Source: Pseudomonas syringae KCTC 12500 (GTDB lineage: Bacteria; Pseudomonadota; Gammaproteobacteria; Pseudomonadales; Pseudomonadaceae). Taken from it: a stretch of 64,000 nucleotides of DNA. Shown here piece after piece: positions 37,797-47,131 of the stretch. Below the pieces are notes generated by a model that was not told the origin of the DNA, did not search any database, and saw only the letters and a program-made list of their open reading frames with translations. The DNA lies in NCBI RefSeq assembly GCF_000507185.2, contig NZ_AYTM02000002.1, forward strand, positions 1,387,501-1,451,500, in the 5' to 3' direction. The stretch's first letter is position 1. Each line of letters opens with the position of its first letter. The position numbers and the translations under genes are program-made.

Positions 37797-38366
37797 TCAA
37801 GGCTTCAGCGTCTTGAGCCACTGCTCATGGCTGATCCGGTACAGCACGTGCGGCTTGAGCGGGTGGCCGTCCTCAAGGTTCGGGTGATCGAAACTGCCGG
37901 ACTCATCCTGCTGCATACCGATTGCCTGCATCACCTTTTGTGACGGCTGATTATTGACCGCCGTGAACGACACGATCTCCTTCAGCTCCAGGCGCTCGAA
38001 ACCACAGCCCAAGGCGGTCCAGGCCGCCTCGCTGGCAAAGCCCAGGCCCCAGTGGTCATAAGCCAGGCGCCAGCCGATCTCCACGGCCGGTGTAAAAGGC
38101 GCCTTGAAACCCACCACATGCAGCCCGGTAAAACCGATGAACTCGCCGGTGTCCTTGCGCTCCAGCGCCCAGAGCCCGAAACCCAGTTCGGCAAAATGAC
38201 CACGCAGCCGCCCGATCATGGCAGCACTTTCAAGATGGCTCAGGGGCTTCGGAAAATAGCGCATGACGCGAGGGTCCGCACTCATCCGGGCGAACGCCGG
38301 CAAGTCATCGTCACGCCACTGCCGCATCCGCAGTCGGGCGCTATCAAGCTTGAGTATCGGTTCCAT
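37797..38366 (-). CDS. GNAT-family N-acetyltransferase (RimJ/RimL-like)
   Basis: 189 residues. The GNAT core is recognised by LRMRQWRDDDLPAFARM, IGWRLAYDHWGLGFASEA (acetyl-CoA loop region) and VNNQPSQKVMQAIG. Members acetylate protein N-termini or small molecules; the acceptor is unknown. The start at 38366 has a GGGAGA ribosome site. It is divergent from the deacetylase gene that follows. Confidence 0.88.
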   Translation of the reverse strand: MEPILKLDSARLRMRQWRDDDLPAFARMSADPRVMRYFPKPLSHLESAAMIGRLRGHFAELGFGLWALERKDTGEFIGFTGLHVVGFKAPFTPAVEIGWRLAYDHWGLGFASEAAWTALGCGFERLELKEIVSFTAVNNQPSQKVMQAIGMQQDESGSFDHPNLEDGHPLKPHVLYRISHEQWLKTLKP

Positions 38367-38486
38367 CGATTCTCCCGTGTCACGAGACATGAATGGGCTT
38401 CAGTGCAGCCGTCCGCTGCGCCACACAACTGGGCGTACGGATACTTTACTGGCACTATCGGGCTTCGGCCCTTCAACGGACGCAAA

Positions 38487-39404
38487 ATGTCCCTACCGCT
38501 TATCTACCACGAAGACTACAGCCCGGAATTCCCGGCGGATCATCGCTTCCCGATGGACAAGTTTCGTTTGTTGCGCGATTACTTGATCGACAGCGGCCTG
38601 ACCAGTGACGTTCAATTAATGCGTCCCGAGTTGTGCCCGGCGGACATTCTGGCGCTGGCTCATGACCCTTCCTACATCAGCCGCTACCTTAGCGGTGATC
38701 TGTCGCGCGAAGACCAGCGGCGTCTCGGACTGCCGTGGAGCGAGGCTCTGGCACGCCGAACCATCCGTGCGGTAGGCGGCTCGCTGCTGACGGCCGAACA
38801 GGCTCTCAAGCATGGCCTGGCCTGCCATCTGGCGGGCGGCACCCACCATGCGCACTATGACTACCCGGCGGGTTTCTGCATTTTCAATGACCTGGCGGTG
38901 ATCAGTCAGTACCTGTTGCAAAGCGGCCGCGTGGACAAGGTGCTGATCTTTGACTGCGATGTGCATCAGGGTGACGGCACGGCGCGCATTCTGGCCGATA
39001 CCGAGGATGCCATTACCGTGTCGCTGCACTGCGAAAAGAACTTCCCGGCACGCAAGGCGCAGAGCGACTGGGACATCCCGCTGCCAATGGGCATGGGCGA
39101 CGCCGACTACCTGAACGTGGTCGACGACCTGCTGAACTACCTGCTGCCGTTCTACAAGCCGGACCTGGTGCTGTACGACGCAGGCGTGGATGTCCACAAG
39201 GATGATGCGCTGGGCTATCTGCAGCTCACCGACCAGGGGCTGGCCAATCGCGACGAAGCGGTGCTGCGTCACTGCCTGAGTCGCGACATTCCGGTCATGG
39301 GCGTGATCGGCGGTGGCTACAGCAAGGACCGCCAGGCACTCGCAAGGCGCCACGGGATCCTCCATCACAGTGCGCAACGGGTCTGGAACGACATGGGCCT
39401 GTGA
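38487..39404 (+). CDS. Histone-deacetylase-family hydrolase
   Basis: 305 residues of the class II-like HDAC/acetoin-utilisation superfamily: zinc-dependent deacylases of acetyl-lysine or polyamines. Visible: DHRFPMDKF start, LAGGTHHAHYDYPAGFCIFND (catalytic His-His, Zn region), FDCDVHQGDGT (Zn ligands Asp and His), and YDAGVDVHKDD. Substrate unknown. The ATG at 38487 gives the normal length; longer in-frame starts overlap the divergent GNAT gene. The neighbouring acetyltransferase makes an acetylation/deacetylation pair conceivable, but divergent placement alone is weak evidence. Confidence 0.88.
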   Translation: MSLPLIYHEDYSPEFPADHRFPMDKFRLLRDYLIDSGLTSDVQLMRPELCPADILALAHDPSYISRYLSGDLSREDQRRLGLPWSEALARRTIRAVGGSLLTAEQALKHGLACHLAGGTHHAHYDYPAGFCIFNDLAVISQYLLQSGRVDKVLIFDCDVHQGDGTARILADTEDAITVSLHCEKNFPARKAQSDWDIPLPMGMGDADYLNVVDDLLNYLLPFYKPDLVLYDAGVDVHKDDALGYLQLTDQGLANRDEAVLRHCLSRDIPVMGVIGGGYSKDRQALARRHGILHHSAQRVWNDMGL

Positions 39405-39509
39405 CCCTGCGCGGTACTTCGCCTCAGTCGCAGCGCATGACGTGCGCCACACCTTGAAAGAACGCTCGGGTAGAATGCCCCACCCCTCTGCCATCGATCT
39501 TCGCTGACC

Positions 39510-40748
39510 ATGACCGACCTCGCCTCCTCCGCTTCCCGAACCGTCGCCATCATCGGAGGCGGCCCTGCGGGGTTGATGGCAGCAGAAGTGTTGAGCCAGG
39601 CCGGACTGAGGGTCGATCTGTACGACGCCATGCCGTCGGTCGGGCGCAAGTTTCTGCTCGCCGGGGTGGGCGGTATGAATATCACCCACTCAGAGCCCTA
39701 CCCGGCTTTTCTGGCGCGCTATGCCGAACGTTCGCCGATGATCGCACCGCTGTTGCGCGGCTTTGACGCTGATGCGCTGTGCCAGTGGATTCATGCACTA
39801 GGCATCGAGACCTTTGTCGGCAGCTCGGGGCGCGTGTTTCCCACAGACATGAAAGCCGCCCCCCTGCTACGCGCCTGGCTCAAGCGGCTGCGCGATGCCG
39901 GTGTCACGATTCATACGCGGCATCGCTGGTCGGGCTGGAACGCTGATGGCAGCCTGCGCATTACTCATGCTGACGGTGAACTGGCGATCAAGCCGGCAGC
40001 CACGTTGCTGGCGCTGGGCGGCGCCAGTTGGGCGCGGCTGGGGTCTGACGGGGCCTGGCTGCCATGGCTACAGGCAAGGCAGGTCGAGGTTGCGCCTTTG
40101 CAGGCCGCCAACTGTGGTTTCGAGGTAAGCGCCTGGAGCGACCTGCTGCGCGACAAGTTTGCCGGTGCGCCACTGAAAAATGTCGCGATGGGCCTGCATG
40201 GCCATGCCCTGCGTCTGGGGGAATGTGTGCTGACCGCGACGGGCGTGGAAGGCAGCCTGGTGTATGCGCTGTCGGCGCAGATTCGTGAACAGATCAACCT
40301 TCACGGCTCAGCAGTTGTGGATATCGATCTGCTGCCCGGCAAAGCGCTGACAGACATTCAAAAAGCCCTGAGCAAACCCCGCGGCTCGCGCTCGATGTCC
40401 AAGCATCTGCACAGCCAGTTGGGGCTGGACGGCGCCAAGGCAGCGCTGCTGCGCGAGCTTGCGCCTCGTGAAGCGTTTGCCGATCCGCAGCTGTTGAGCG
40501 AGGCCATCAAGGCGCTGCCACTGCCCCTGATCAAACCGCGCCCCATTGATGAGGCCATCAGCACCGCAGGCGGCGTTACCTTCGAGGCCATGGACGAGCG
40601 TCTGATGCTCAGGCAACTGCCCGGCGTATTCTGCGCCGGTGAAATGATCGACTGGGAAGCACCGACCGGCGGCTACCTGCTGACCGCCTGCTTCGCCAGC
40701 GGCCGCGCTGCGGGGTTGGGGATGGTCGAGTGGCTGCAATCGCGCTGA
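39510..40748 (+). CDS. FAD-dependent oxidoreductase, BaiN/HI0933 family (PP_4765 type)
   Basis: 412 residues. Rossmann motif IIGGGPAGLMAAEVL at the start, then GRKFLLAGVGGMNITHSE typical of the HI0933/YhiN group, and a C-terminal FAD-closing motif VFCAGEMIDWEAPTGGYLL. It corresponds to the TIGR03862 'flavoprotein, PP_4765 family'. Reaction not established. Convergent with rhlE; a REP composite lies between. Confidence 0.87.
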   Translation: MTDLASSASRTVAIIGGGPAGLMAAEVLSQAGLRVDLYDAMPSVGRKFLLAGVGGMNITHSEPYPAFLARYAERSPMIAPLLRGFDADALCQWIHALGIETFVGSSGRVFPTDMKAAPLLRAWLKRLRDAGVTIHTRHRWSGWNADGSLRITHADGELAIKPAATLLALGGASWARLGSDGAWLPWLQARQVEVAPLQAANCGFEVSAWSDLLRDKFAGAPLKNVAMGLHGHALRLGECVLTATGVEGSLVYALSAQIREQINLHGSAVVDIDLLPGKALTDIQKALSKPRGSRSMSKHLHSQLGLDGAKAALLRELAPREAFADPQLLSEAIKALPLPLIKPRPIDEAISTAGGVTFEAMDERLMLRQLPGVFCAGEMIDWEAPTGGYLLTACFASGRAAGLGMVEWLQSR

Positions 40749-40797
40749 TCATGATCGCCCCTACGCTCCGCGCTGATCGTGGTGCACAAGTCCGCTC

Positions 40798-40951
40798 TTG
40801 ATTCTGCCCGCAGGGCGTAGGAGCGAACCGGGCGACGCTTCGCCTGTTCGCGAAGAGGGTGTTTCAATCGATGCATTTTCGGCGATTATGCAGGCCCCTT
40901 CGCGAACAAGTTCGCTCCTACGGCCTCCGGCCAGAATCAAAAACGAACTTG
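40798..40951. repeat. REP composite (BIME-like), copy 2
   Basis: Same element as at 36004-36155: TTCTGCCCGCAGGGCGTAGG left arm, central GGTGTTTCAATCGATGCATT, right arm GTTCGCTCCTACGGCC. It lies between the convergent flavoprotein and rhlE genes. CTACGCTCCGCGC before it recalls the flanks of copies 1 and 3. Confidence 0.88.
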
Positions 40952-40996
40952 TATGTAGCAATGAGCGCTCCGTCCGCGTTGAATGCGCACTGCGCT

Positions 40997-42325
40997 TCAA
41001 GGCTTCTTCTTGCGCGGACCGGTGTTGAAGACCGGTACTTTACGCACCGGTTTGACCACCGGCGCAGGCTCGGACTCGCCGCTGTCGACCCATTTGCCCA
41101 GGTTGCGCTTGCTGCCCGACACCTTGGGTTTTTTCGGTTTCTTGGGCTTTTTCAGGATCTGGCCGCTGGCATCCGTACTCGGCACGCGATGCTCCGGCTC
41201 GAAATCCTGCTCTTCCTTGCGCTCCAGGGTCTGGCGGGTCAGCACTTCGATGGCTGACAGCAACTCAACCTCATCGGCACACACCAGCGAAATCGCCTCC
41301 CCCGTCAGCCCTGCACGGCCGGTGCGGCCAATACGGTGGATGTAATCCTCGGCCACGATCGGCAGGTCCAGGTTGACCACGGTCGGCAGGTCATCGATGT
41401 CCAGACCGCGCGCCGCCACGTCGGTGGCCACCAGAATCTTCACTTCGTTGCTCTTGAAGCGGTCCAGCGCGCGCTGGCGGGTGGCCTGCGGCTTGTCGCC
41501 GTGAATGCCGTCGGCGTTCATGCCCAAACCCTGCAAGCGATCCACCAGTTGATCGACGCCAACCCGGGTTTTGGCGAACACCAGCACCTGCCCCCAGCGA
41601 TGCTTCTTCATCAGATGGATGAACAGATCCGCCTTGCGCTTCTTGTCGACAGTCACGACCCATTGCTTGACCGACGACGCCGCGACATTCCGCGGGCTGA
41701 CTTCGATGGTCAGCGGGTCATTGAGCATCTGCGCGGCCAGCAGACGAATCTCGTCGGAGAACGTCGCGGAGAACAGCAGGGTCTGGCGCTGCTTGGGCAA
41801 CACCGCATAGATACCGCGCAATTCCTCGGCAAAGCCCAGGTCGAGCATCCGGTCAGCTTCATCGAGGATCAGCGTCTGCAACTGGGAGAACTTGACCGCG
41901 TTCTGGCGGTGCAGATCGAGCAAGCGGCCTGGGGTCGCGACCAGCACGTCCACGCCCCTGCGCAACTTCATCATCTGCGGGTTGATGCTCACGCCGCCGT
42001 AAGCCGCGTAGGTGGTCAGCGGCAGATGCTCGGCGTACTGACGAATGCTTTCATGAACCTGATCGGCCAGCTCGCGGGTCGGCGCCAGCACCAGCGCGCG
42101 AATCGAATTGGGCGCGACTTTCGGGCCTTCCATGGTCAGCCGTTGCAGCAGCGGCAGGGCAAAACCTGCGGTCTTGCCGGTGCCGGTCTGCGCAGCAGCC
42201 ATCAGATCGCGGCCCGCCAGTACCGGAGGAATTGCCTGAGTCTGTACAGGCGTCGGAGTCTGGTAACCGAGCGCTTCGAGGGCGCGCAGCAAGGGTTCGA
42301 TCAGGCCGAGAGAGGCGAATGTCAT
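40997..42325 (-). CDS. rhlE: DEAD-box RNA helicase RhlE
   Basis: 442 residues. Helicase motifs: Q-motif region (FASLGLIEPLLRALEALGY, TPVQTQAIP), Walker A AAQTGTGKT, DEAD (LILDEADRMLD), SAT, and HRIGRTGRAG. The C-terminus is Lys/Pro-rich (KKPKKPKKPKVSGSKRN), an RNA-binding type tail. It acts in ribosome assembly or mRNA turnover. I chose the ATG MTFASLGL at 42325; the frame upstream adds eight non-family residues. Confidence 0.92.
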   Translation of the reverse strand: MTFASLGLIEPLLRALEALGYQTPTPVQTQAIPPVLAGRDLMAAAQTGTGKTAGFALPLLQRLTMEGPKVAPNSIRALVLAPTRELADQVHESIRQYAEHLPLTTYAAYGGVSINPQMMKLRRGVDVLVATPGRLLDLHRQNAVKFSQLQTLILDEADRMLDLGFAEELRGIYAVLPKQRQTLLFSATFSDEIRLLAAQMLNDPLTIEVSPRNVAASSVKQWVVTVDKKRKADLFIHLMKKHRWGQVLVFAKTRVGVDQLVDRLQGLGMNADGIHGDKPQATRQRALDRFKSNEVKILVATDVAARGLDIDDLPTVVNLDLPIVAEDYIHRIGRTGRAGLTGEAISLVCADEVELLSAIEVLTRQTLERKEEQDFEPEHRVPSTDASGQILKKPKKPKKPKVSGSKRNLGKWVDSGESEPAPVVKPVRKVPVFNTGPRKKKP

Positions 42326-42387
42326 GGAAATACCGTAGGAAAGATTCAACGCAAGGCGCGCAGTTTAACCTGTCCGGCGCGCCTCGG

Positions 42388-43302
42388 TTAGCTTGTGCGT
42401 GTCGATACGGCCTCTTGCGACGGCGACCGGCGCCATTGCGGCAGGCCAATCAGCACCACGGCACTGATGATCACCACCATGGCCATGCACTCTTCGACAC
42501 CAATCGTTTCGCCAGCGAACACCACGCCAAGCATCACTGCCACAGCCGGATTGACGTAGGCGTAGCTGGTCGCCGCTGCCGGGCGCACGTTCTTGAGCAG
42601 GTACATATAAGCGCTGAACGCGACGATAGAGCCGAACACCACCAGATACAGCAGCGCGCCCCAGCCCGCCGCCGTCGGCATATGCGTTAGACGCTCGCCA
42701 CTCAAGGCACTGCCGATCAGCAGCGTCGCTCCCGCCGTGATCATTTCCGCCGCACTGGCCATCGGCCCCTTCGGCAACGACAGGTGCTTGCTCAGCACCG
42801 AACCAAACGCCCAGGCGGCGGCGGCAAAGATCACCACGGCGGCGCCATAAGGGCTGGCCTGCAAATTGGAGCCGAGGTTCAACAGGCCGATGCCGATCAG
42901 GCCCAGCACGATGCCTGCCCATTCAAGGTTAGTGGTGCGATTGCCCCAGAACAGCCCGAACAGCAGGGTAAACAGCGGCATGGTCGCCACCGCCAGCGCT
43001 GCCACACCTGACGCAACGCCTGCGTGTTCGGCCAGGGTCACACCGCCGTTACCGCAGGCCAGCAGCAGGAAGCCAATCACGAACGCGGCTTTCCACTCAG
43101 CCCAGGTCGGCGCCGGCACGCCGCGAAACCTTAAAAAGCCGTACATCAGGCAACCAGCAATCAGAAAGCGCACACCGGCCATCATCAACGGCGGCCATGA
43201 TTCCACGCCGATGCGGATCACCAGATAGGTAGAGCCCCAGATCAGGTATAAGGCCAGAAAGGCGCCGATGAGCAAGGGCGAAACGCGAACGGATTGAGGC
43301 AT
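42388..43302 (-). CDS. yedA: DMT/EamA-family exporter YedA
   Basis: 304 residues, ten predicted membrane helices in two EamA repeats. N-terminal LALYLIWGSTYLVIRIGVES and the first-repeat end AEHAGVASGVAAL are typical of YedA, a drug/metabolite exporter in the inner membrane. The family exports amino acids or related metabolites in some cases. It is divergent (167 bp) from an Lrp/AsnC regulator, its likely controller. Confidence 0.87.
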   Translation of the reverse strand: MPQSVRVSPLLIGAFLALYLIWGSTYLVIRIGVESWPPLMMAGVRFLIAGCLMYGFLRFRGVPAPTWAEWKAAFVIGFLLLACGNGGVTLAEHAGVASGVAALAVATMPLFTLLFGLFWGNRTTNLEWAGIVLGLIGIGLLNLGSNLQASPYGAAVVIFAAAAWAFGSVLSKHLSLPKGPMASAAEMITAGATLLIGSALSGERLTHMPTAAGWGALLYLVVFGSIVAFSAYMYLLKNVRPAAATSYAYVNPAVAVMLGVVFAGETIGVEECMAMVVIISAVVLIGLPQWRRSPSQEAVSTRTS

Positions 43303-43469
43303 GGCTAGGCTCTGGGATCATTGTTATGGTTGACCTATTGTATGAAGGCCGAAGTCGGATATTAAGCAGACAAACCTGTTTAAAACGCGCTGAAACTTAC
43401 GATTCAATGCTTGTCAGGCCTGCTTTCCTTTTCTTTTAAAAACGCCCATTGCTCGGTACGAGGCACGCC

Positions 43470-43937
43470 ATGACCCTGGATAAATACGATCGGATTCTGC
43501 TCGATGAGCTGCTGAAAAATGGCCGGGCGTCTTTTGCGCAGCTGGCGAAACTGGTCAACCTGTCCGCGCCCGCGGTGGCCGAGCGGGTCGCCAAGCTGGA
43601 AGCCAGTGGCGTGATTACCGGTTACGAGGCCAAGGTCGATATGTCGAAAGTCGGCCTGCCGATTCAATGCATCATCGAACTGCGCATGGGCAGCCATGGC
43701 AATCAGCAGGCCTATAAGGACCTGTGGAAAGTCCCCGAACTGATCCAGTGTTATCGGGTGACGGGCGACCCGTGTGTGATCATGCGCGCGGCGGTCGATT
43801 CGATGCCGCACCTGGAAGACCTGATCAACCGCATCGCCAAATTTGGCTTCAGCAAGACGTCAATCGTGCTGTCGACGGCAGTGGAGCGCAGCCTGCCGGC
43901 CGATTACTTGATCAGCAACGGCAAACAGGAGCACTGA
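43470..43937 (+). CDS. Lrp/AsnC-family transcriptional regulator
   Basis: 155 residues. N-terminal helix-turn-helix (LDKYDRILLDELLKNGRASF, LSAPAVAERVAKLEASGVI) and C-terminal RAM ligand-binding domain (VPELIQCYRVTGDPCVIMRA). These proteins respond to amino acids. The divergent yedA is the natural target, giving an amino-acid-sensing exporter unit (inference). I chose ATG 43470 (MTLDKYDR) rather than the codon seven positions upstream. Confidence 0.92.
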   Translation: MTLDKYDRILLDELLKNGRASFAQLAKLVNLSAPAVAERVAKLEASGVITGYEAKVDMSKVGLPIQCIIELRMGSHGNQQAYKDLWKVPELIQCYRVTGDPCVIMRAAVDSMPHLEDLINRIAKFGFSKTSIVLSTAVERSLPADYLISNGKQEH

Positions 43938-43941
43938 CAGT

Positions 43942-44556
43942 TCAGACGCCGCGCTGGCGCTTCAGCGTTTCGCTGATCTTGGCGGCGGGGACTTTCTGCA
44001 GGGAACACAGCATCTTGTGAGAAATGGCAGAGATGCCGTGGGTCTGGCGCAATTCGTTGGTCAGGTACGCCGTCAGGTTGGCCGCCATTTCCGCATCGGC
44101 CATCGCCCGGTGAGCCTTGCCGGTGTCGGGCAGGCGCGCATAGCGGGTCAACGTGCCGAGCTTGTGGTTCGGTGCGCCGGGCATCAGCCGTCGGGCCAGC
44201 AGCAGCGAACAGGCAAAGCTCTGTTCGCGCGTGCGCTCGATACGCGACAACTCGTAATCCCAGAACTTCTGGTCGAACGAGGCGTTGTGCGCCACCAGCG
44301 GTGTCGAACCGACAAAATCCGCCACATCGCCCATCACCCGTTCGGCGCTGGGGGCGGTACGAATCATGTTGTTGCTGATGCCGGTCAACCCTTCGATGAA
44401 CGCAGGAATACGCACGCCCGCATTCATCAGGCTCTGAAAGCGCTCGACGATACGCCCCTGCTCCATGATCACCACCGCAATCTCGGTCGCCCGGCAGCTA
44501 TGGCCTGGGGAGATACCGGTGGTTTCAAAGTCGATGACTGCAATACGTTCCAACAC
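43942..44556 (-). CDS. DnaQ-like 3'-5' exonuclease
   Basis: 204 residues. DEDD exonuclease motifs: Exo I VIDFETTGISP (Asp-x-Glu), Exo II VAHNASFDQKFW, Exo III with HRAMADAEM (DEDDh, His and Asp present). It resembles the epsilon-like stand-alone exonucleases rather than DNA polymerase III epsilon itself. It follows the NYN-domain gene by 18 bp on the same strand, so both may process nucleic acids together. Convergent with the Lrp gene (stops 4 bp apart). Confidence 0.88.
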   Translation of the reverse strand: MLERIAVIDFETTGISPGHSCRATEIAVVIMEQGRIVERFQSLMNAGVRIPAFIEGLTGISNNMIRTAPSAERVMGDVADFVGSTPLVAHNASFDQKFWDYELSRIERTREQSFACSLLLARRLMPGAPNHKLGTLTRYARLPDTGKAHRAMADAEMAANLTAYLTNELRQTHGISAISHKMLCSLQKVPAAKISETLKRQRGV

Positions 44557-44574
44557 TGGCCTGGCCCTGTAAAT

Positions 44575-45051
44575 TCATTTCAACAACAACGCGCCTTCGA
44601 TCGGCACGTAACGGCTGGCGGCGCGGATCAACGAGTTCGCGGTCAGCCCCGGCACGCCGTAGGCGACCGCCTCGACCCCATGCTTGCTGATCACGCGTTC
44701 GAGCAACATGTCAAAATCGCCATCACCCGACGCCAGCACGATTTCGTCCACTTGCGGCGCGAAATCCATGATATCGATGGTGATGCCGACATCCCAGTCC
44801 CCTTTGGCCGAACCGTCGCTACGCTGGATGTAGGGCTTGAGCCTGACCGTGAACCCCAGATTGCGCAGGATCTGCTGGAACTGCTGTTGCTTGCTGTCGC
44901 CACGATCGATGGCGTACGCAAACGCGTGAACGATCTCGCCGCGCTTGCTGATATCCGCCCACAAGGCGGCGTAATTGAAATGACAGCCATGCGCCTGGCG
45001 CACGGTGTAATACAGGTTCTGCACGTCGGCGAACACCGCGATCTTCTTCAC
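44575..45051 (-). CDS. NYN-domain (LabA/DUF88) putative ribonuclease
   Basis: 158 residues, PIN-like NYN fold. Acidic catalytic residues: FADVQNLYY (Asp and Asn), GDWDVGITIDIM, LASGDGDFDMLL, with the ASGDGDF motif typical of the LabA/DUF88 group. Members are metal-dependent RNases or RNA-binding. It heads a two-gene unit with the exonuclease. Target RNA unknown. Its start is 178 bp downstream of the REP composite copy 3. Confidence 0.87.
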   Translation of the reverse strand: MKKIAVFADVQNLYYTVRQAHGCHFNYAALWADISKRGEIVHAFAYAIDRGDSKQQQFQQILRNLGFTVRLKPYIQRSDGSAKGDWDVGITIDIMDFAPQVDEIVLASGDGDFDMLLERVISKHGVEAVAYGVPGLTANSLIRAASRYVPIEGALLLK

Positions 45052-45228
45052 CGCAATTCCTCATGGCGGGCAACATGCCCACGGGTTACAGCGATCCGGA
45101 ACGTGAATCGGCGCCCAGTATGCCAGTTTGAGGAAGGAATTGAGGTCGACACAGCGATTATCGTTCCCGCGCTCCAGCGCGCATTGTCATACACAAATCT
45201 TTAAGAGCCCGGAAAACGTGACTTTCGA

Positions 45229-45380
45229 GCTTCTGCCCGCAGGGCGTAGGAGCGAACTTGTTCGCGAGACGGTGTTTCAGACGATGTATTTTCGACGGTT
45301 ATAAAGCCCCCTTCGCGAGCAAGCGAAGCGTAGCCCGGCTCGCTCCCACGGCTTGCGGCCAGAATCAAGAGCAGACTTGC
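45229..45380. repeat. REP composite (BIME-like), copy 3
   Basis: Third copy: GGGCGTAGGAGCGAACTTGT, GGTGTTTCAGACGATGTATT, and a right arm with the variant GGCTCGCTCCCACGGC. It lies within the 430-bp gap between the NYN gene and the DUF2076 gene. The rest of the gap (45090-45228, 45381-45480) holds short hairpins such as GCGCTCCAGCGCGC (45168-45181) and CACGCTCCAGCGTG (about 45442-45455) and no gene. Confidence 0.85.
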
Positions 45381-45482
45381 GTATAACGATGAGCGCAGAG
45401 TCCAGGCACGATCAGCGACCTTGCGGGCACCTATCGCTCCTCACGCTCCAGCGTGGGAGCATGAAGAACGACTGTCACATCC

Positions 45483-46187
45483 TCAAACGAACGAATCATC
45501 GTCCGAGAAACTGTCGCCAACATCGTCGAAATTGTCGTCAGCCGTGTACTGCTGATCCGGCTGTCCCCAACCGCCCTGGTCATTGGACAAGCCGGTGTCC
45601 TGAGCCTGTGGCGCGTCGTGAATGACTTCGACGATCTCCTGCGGCTGGCTGTGGTGGCCGAACATGCTGCTGATACCTTCTGCCAGCAACACACCGCCCG
45701 CTACACCGGCCGCAGTCTTCAGCGCACCGCCAAGAAAGCCACTGCCGGCAGCCGGAGCCGGCGCGGCATAACCACCCTGCGGCGCTGCGGGCGCAGGTGC
45801 AGGATTGAAACCACCACCATCACGCCAGCCGCCACTGGAAGGCTGGCTCGGTTGCGGCTGCGATGCGCGCGGGGCGCTGCTGCCAAAGATACTCGACAAA
45901 AACCCGCCACTCGCTGGCGCGGATGAGGCTTGCCCCTTGGCCTGCTGGAGCTCGGCCTGCAACTGCTGAATCTGCTCGTCGCGCTGTTTTACCTGCTGAT
46001 TGAGCTGATTGACCGCCGCTTCCTGCACCAGAATCGCCTGCGTCATGTAATACGGCGCAGCGGGCTGACGGGTCAGATGCTCCTTGATACGCGCCTCGGC
46101 CGCAGCATCTCGCGGGGCGGATGCCGTTTCAGCGTCTTTCAGTTTCGAGAAAAGACCGTCAATCAGGGTTTGCTCTTCGCTGTTCAT
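45483..46187 (-). CDS. DUF2076-containing protein
   Basis: 234 residues. The N-terminal DUF2076 part begins MNSEEQTLIDGLFSKLKDAE and contains a coiled coil of about residues 60-88 (VQEAAVNQLNQQVKQRDEQI). A Pro/Ala/Gly-rich linker (FNPAPAPAAPQGGYAAPAPA) leads to a short hydrophobic GGALKTAAGVAGGVLLAEGI and an Asp-rich tail (DDNFDDVGDSFSDDDSF). DUF2076 is described as a periplasmic ligand-binding/envelope family, but no signal peptide is visible here. The start at 46187 has AGGTGG upstream. Role unknown. Confidence 0.82.
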   Translation of the reverse strand: MNSEEQTLIDGLFSKLKDAETASAPRDAAAEARIKEHLTRQPAAPYYMTQAILVQEAAVNQLNQQVKQRDEQIQQLQAELQQAKGQASSAPASGGFLSSIFGSSAPRASQPQPSQPSSGGWRDGGGFNPAPAPAAPQGGYAAPAPAAGSGFLGGALKTAAGVAGGVLLAEGISSMFGHHSQPQEIVEVIHDAPQAQDTGLSNDQGGWGQPDQQYTADDNFDDVGDSFSDDDSFV

Positions 46188-46384
46188 GACCACCTCACTG
46201 AGTTGCCACTGGAATTCTTCCCTGCCGCAATGGCAGGACCATGTGTAGAAAATGGGGCCTCATCGACGCGCTTCAATGACATGAAGAAAAAGATAACAAG
46301 GCGTGCGCCGAAAACCACTGTGCTTGGTTCGACAGGGGCCATGGGCTAAAGTGTGCGCCTGCTTTTAGCCTGCGATCTATCTCC

Positions 46385-47047
46385 ATGAACCCGTTGAACA
46401 TCATCCAGGATTCGCTTTATTTCTTTCGGCGCAATCTCGGCAGTATCGCGCTGCTGTGCCTGCCTGTCGTGATCCTTGAAGTGCTGGCCAAACAAGCGCT
46501 GGGCAACGCCATGTCCGCCGACACGTCACCTGCCTACGCATTGGTGATCGGGCTGTTTTTCTACCCTGTCTATACGGCCGCGCTGATCCTGTTTCTCGAC
46601 GCACGCAGCCGTGGCGAGGACGTACACACCCGCGATGTACTGGCCATGGCAGTGCGCCTGTGGCCGACCTTCGCCGTGCTCTCGGCCATGAGCACCCTGC
46701 TAATCATGTTCGGCCTTTCACTGTTCGTCGTACCCGGCATCTGGGTGATGATCAAACTGGCGTTCAGCGAGTACCTGCTGGTTCTGCGCAAGCGCACGCC
46801 GTTCATGGCCATGCGCGAAAGCATGCAGATGACCACCGGACACTTCACGCGCATTCTGGTGTGTGTCCTGAGCGTCTATATTCCCCTGTGGCTGCTCGAG
46901 GGCGCCAGCCTGTACCTGTTTCCGGAACCGCAAAGCGCAGCGGTTTCCGTGATCACCGACAGCATCGGCAGCTTCCTGCAGCTGTTCACCACCATCGTGA
47001 CGTTTCGCCTGTTCATGCTGATCAGCGAACCCGCGCACCGCGCCTGA
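46385..47047 (+). CDS. YciC-like inner-membrane protein
   Basis: 220 residues, about five to six membrane helices. It starts MNPLNIIQDSLYFFRRNLG, the typical start of the YciC (UPF0259) family, and contains VPGIWVMIKLAFSEYLLVLR and the MRESMQMTTGHF region. Function of the family unknown. It stands before the EEP-type hydrolase with 84 bp between; a shared promoter is possible but unproven. Confidence 0.78.
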   Translation: MNPLNIIQDSLYFFRRNLGSIALLCLPVVILEVLAKQALGNAMSADTSPAYALVIGLFFYPVYTAALILFLDARSRGEDVHTRDVLAMAVRLWPTFAVLSAMSTLLIMFGLSLFVVPGIWVMIKLAFSEYLLVLRKRTPFMAMRESMQMTTGHFTRILVCVLSVYIPLWLLEGASLYLFPEPQSAAVSVITDSIGSFLQLFTTIVTFRLFMLISEPAHRA

Positions 47048-47131
47048 AGCAAAGGCTGACGTCAGGCGCGTCGATTCGGTATGCTCACTGCCGAATCCCT
47101 CACTGAGCGCCAGGCGCTCCAAGTCGAGCCG

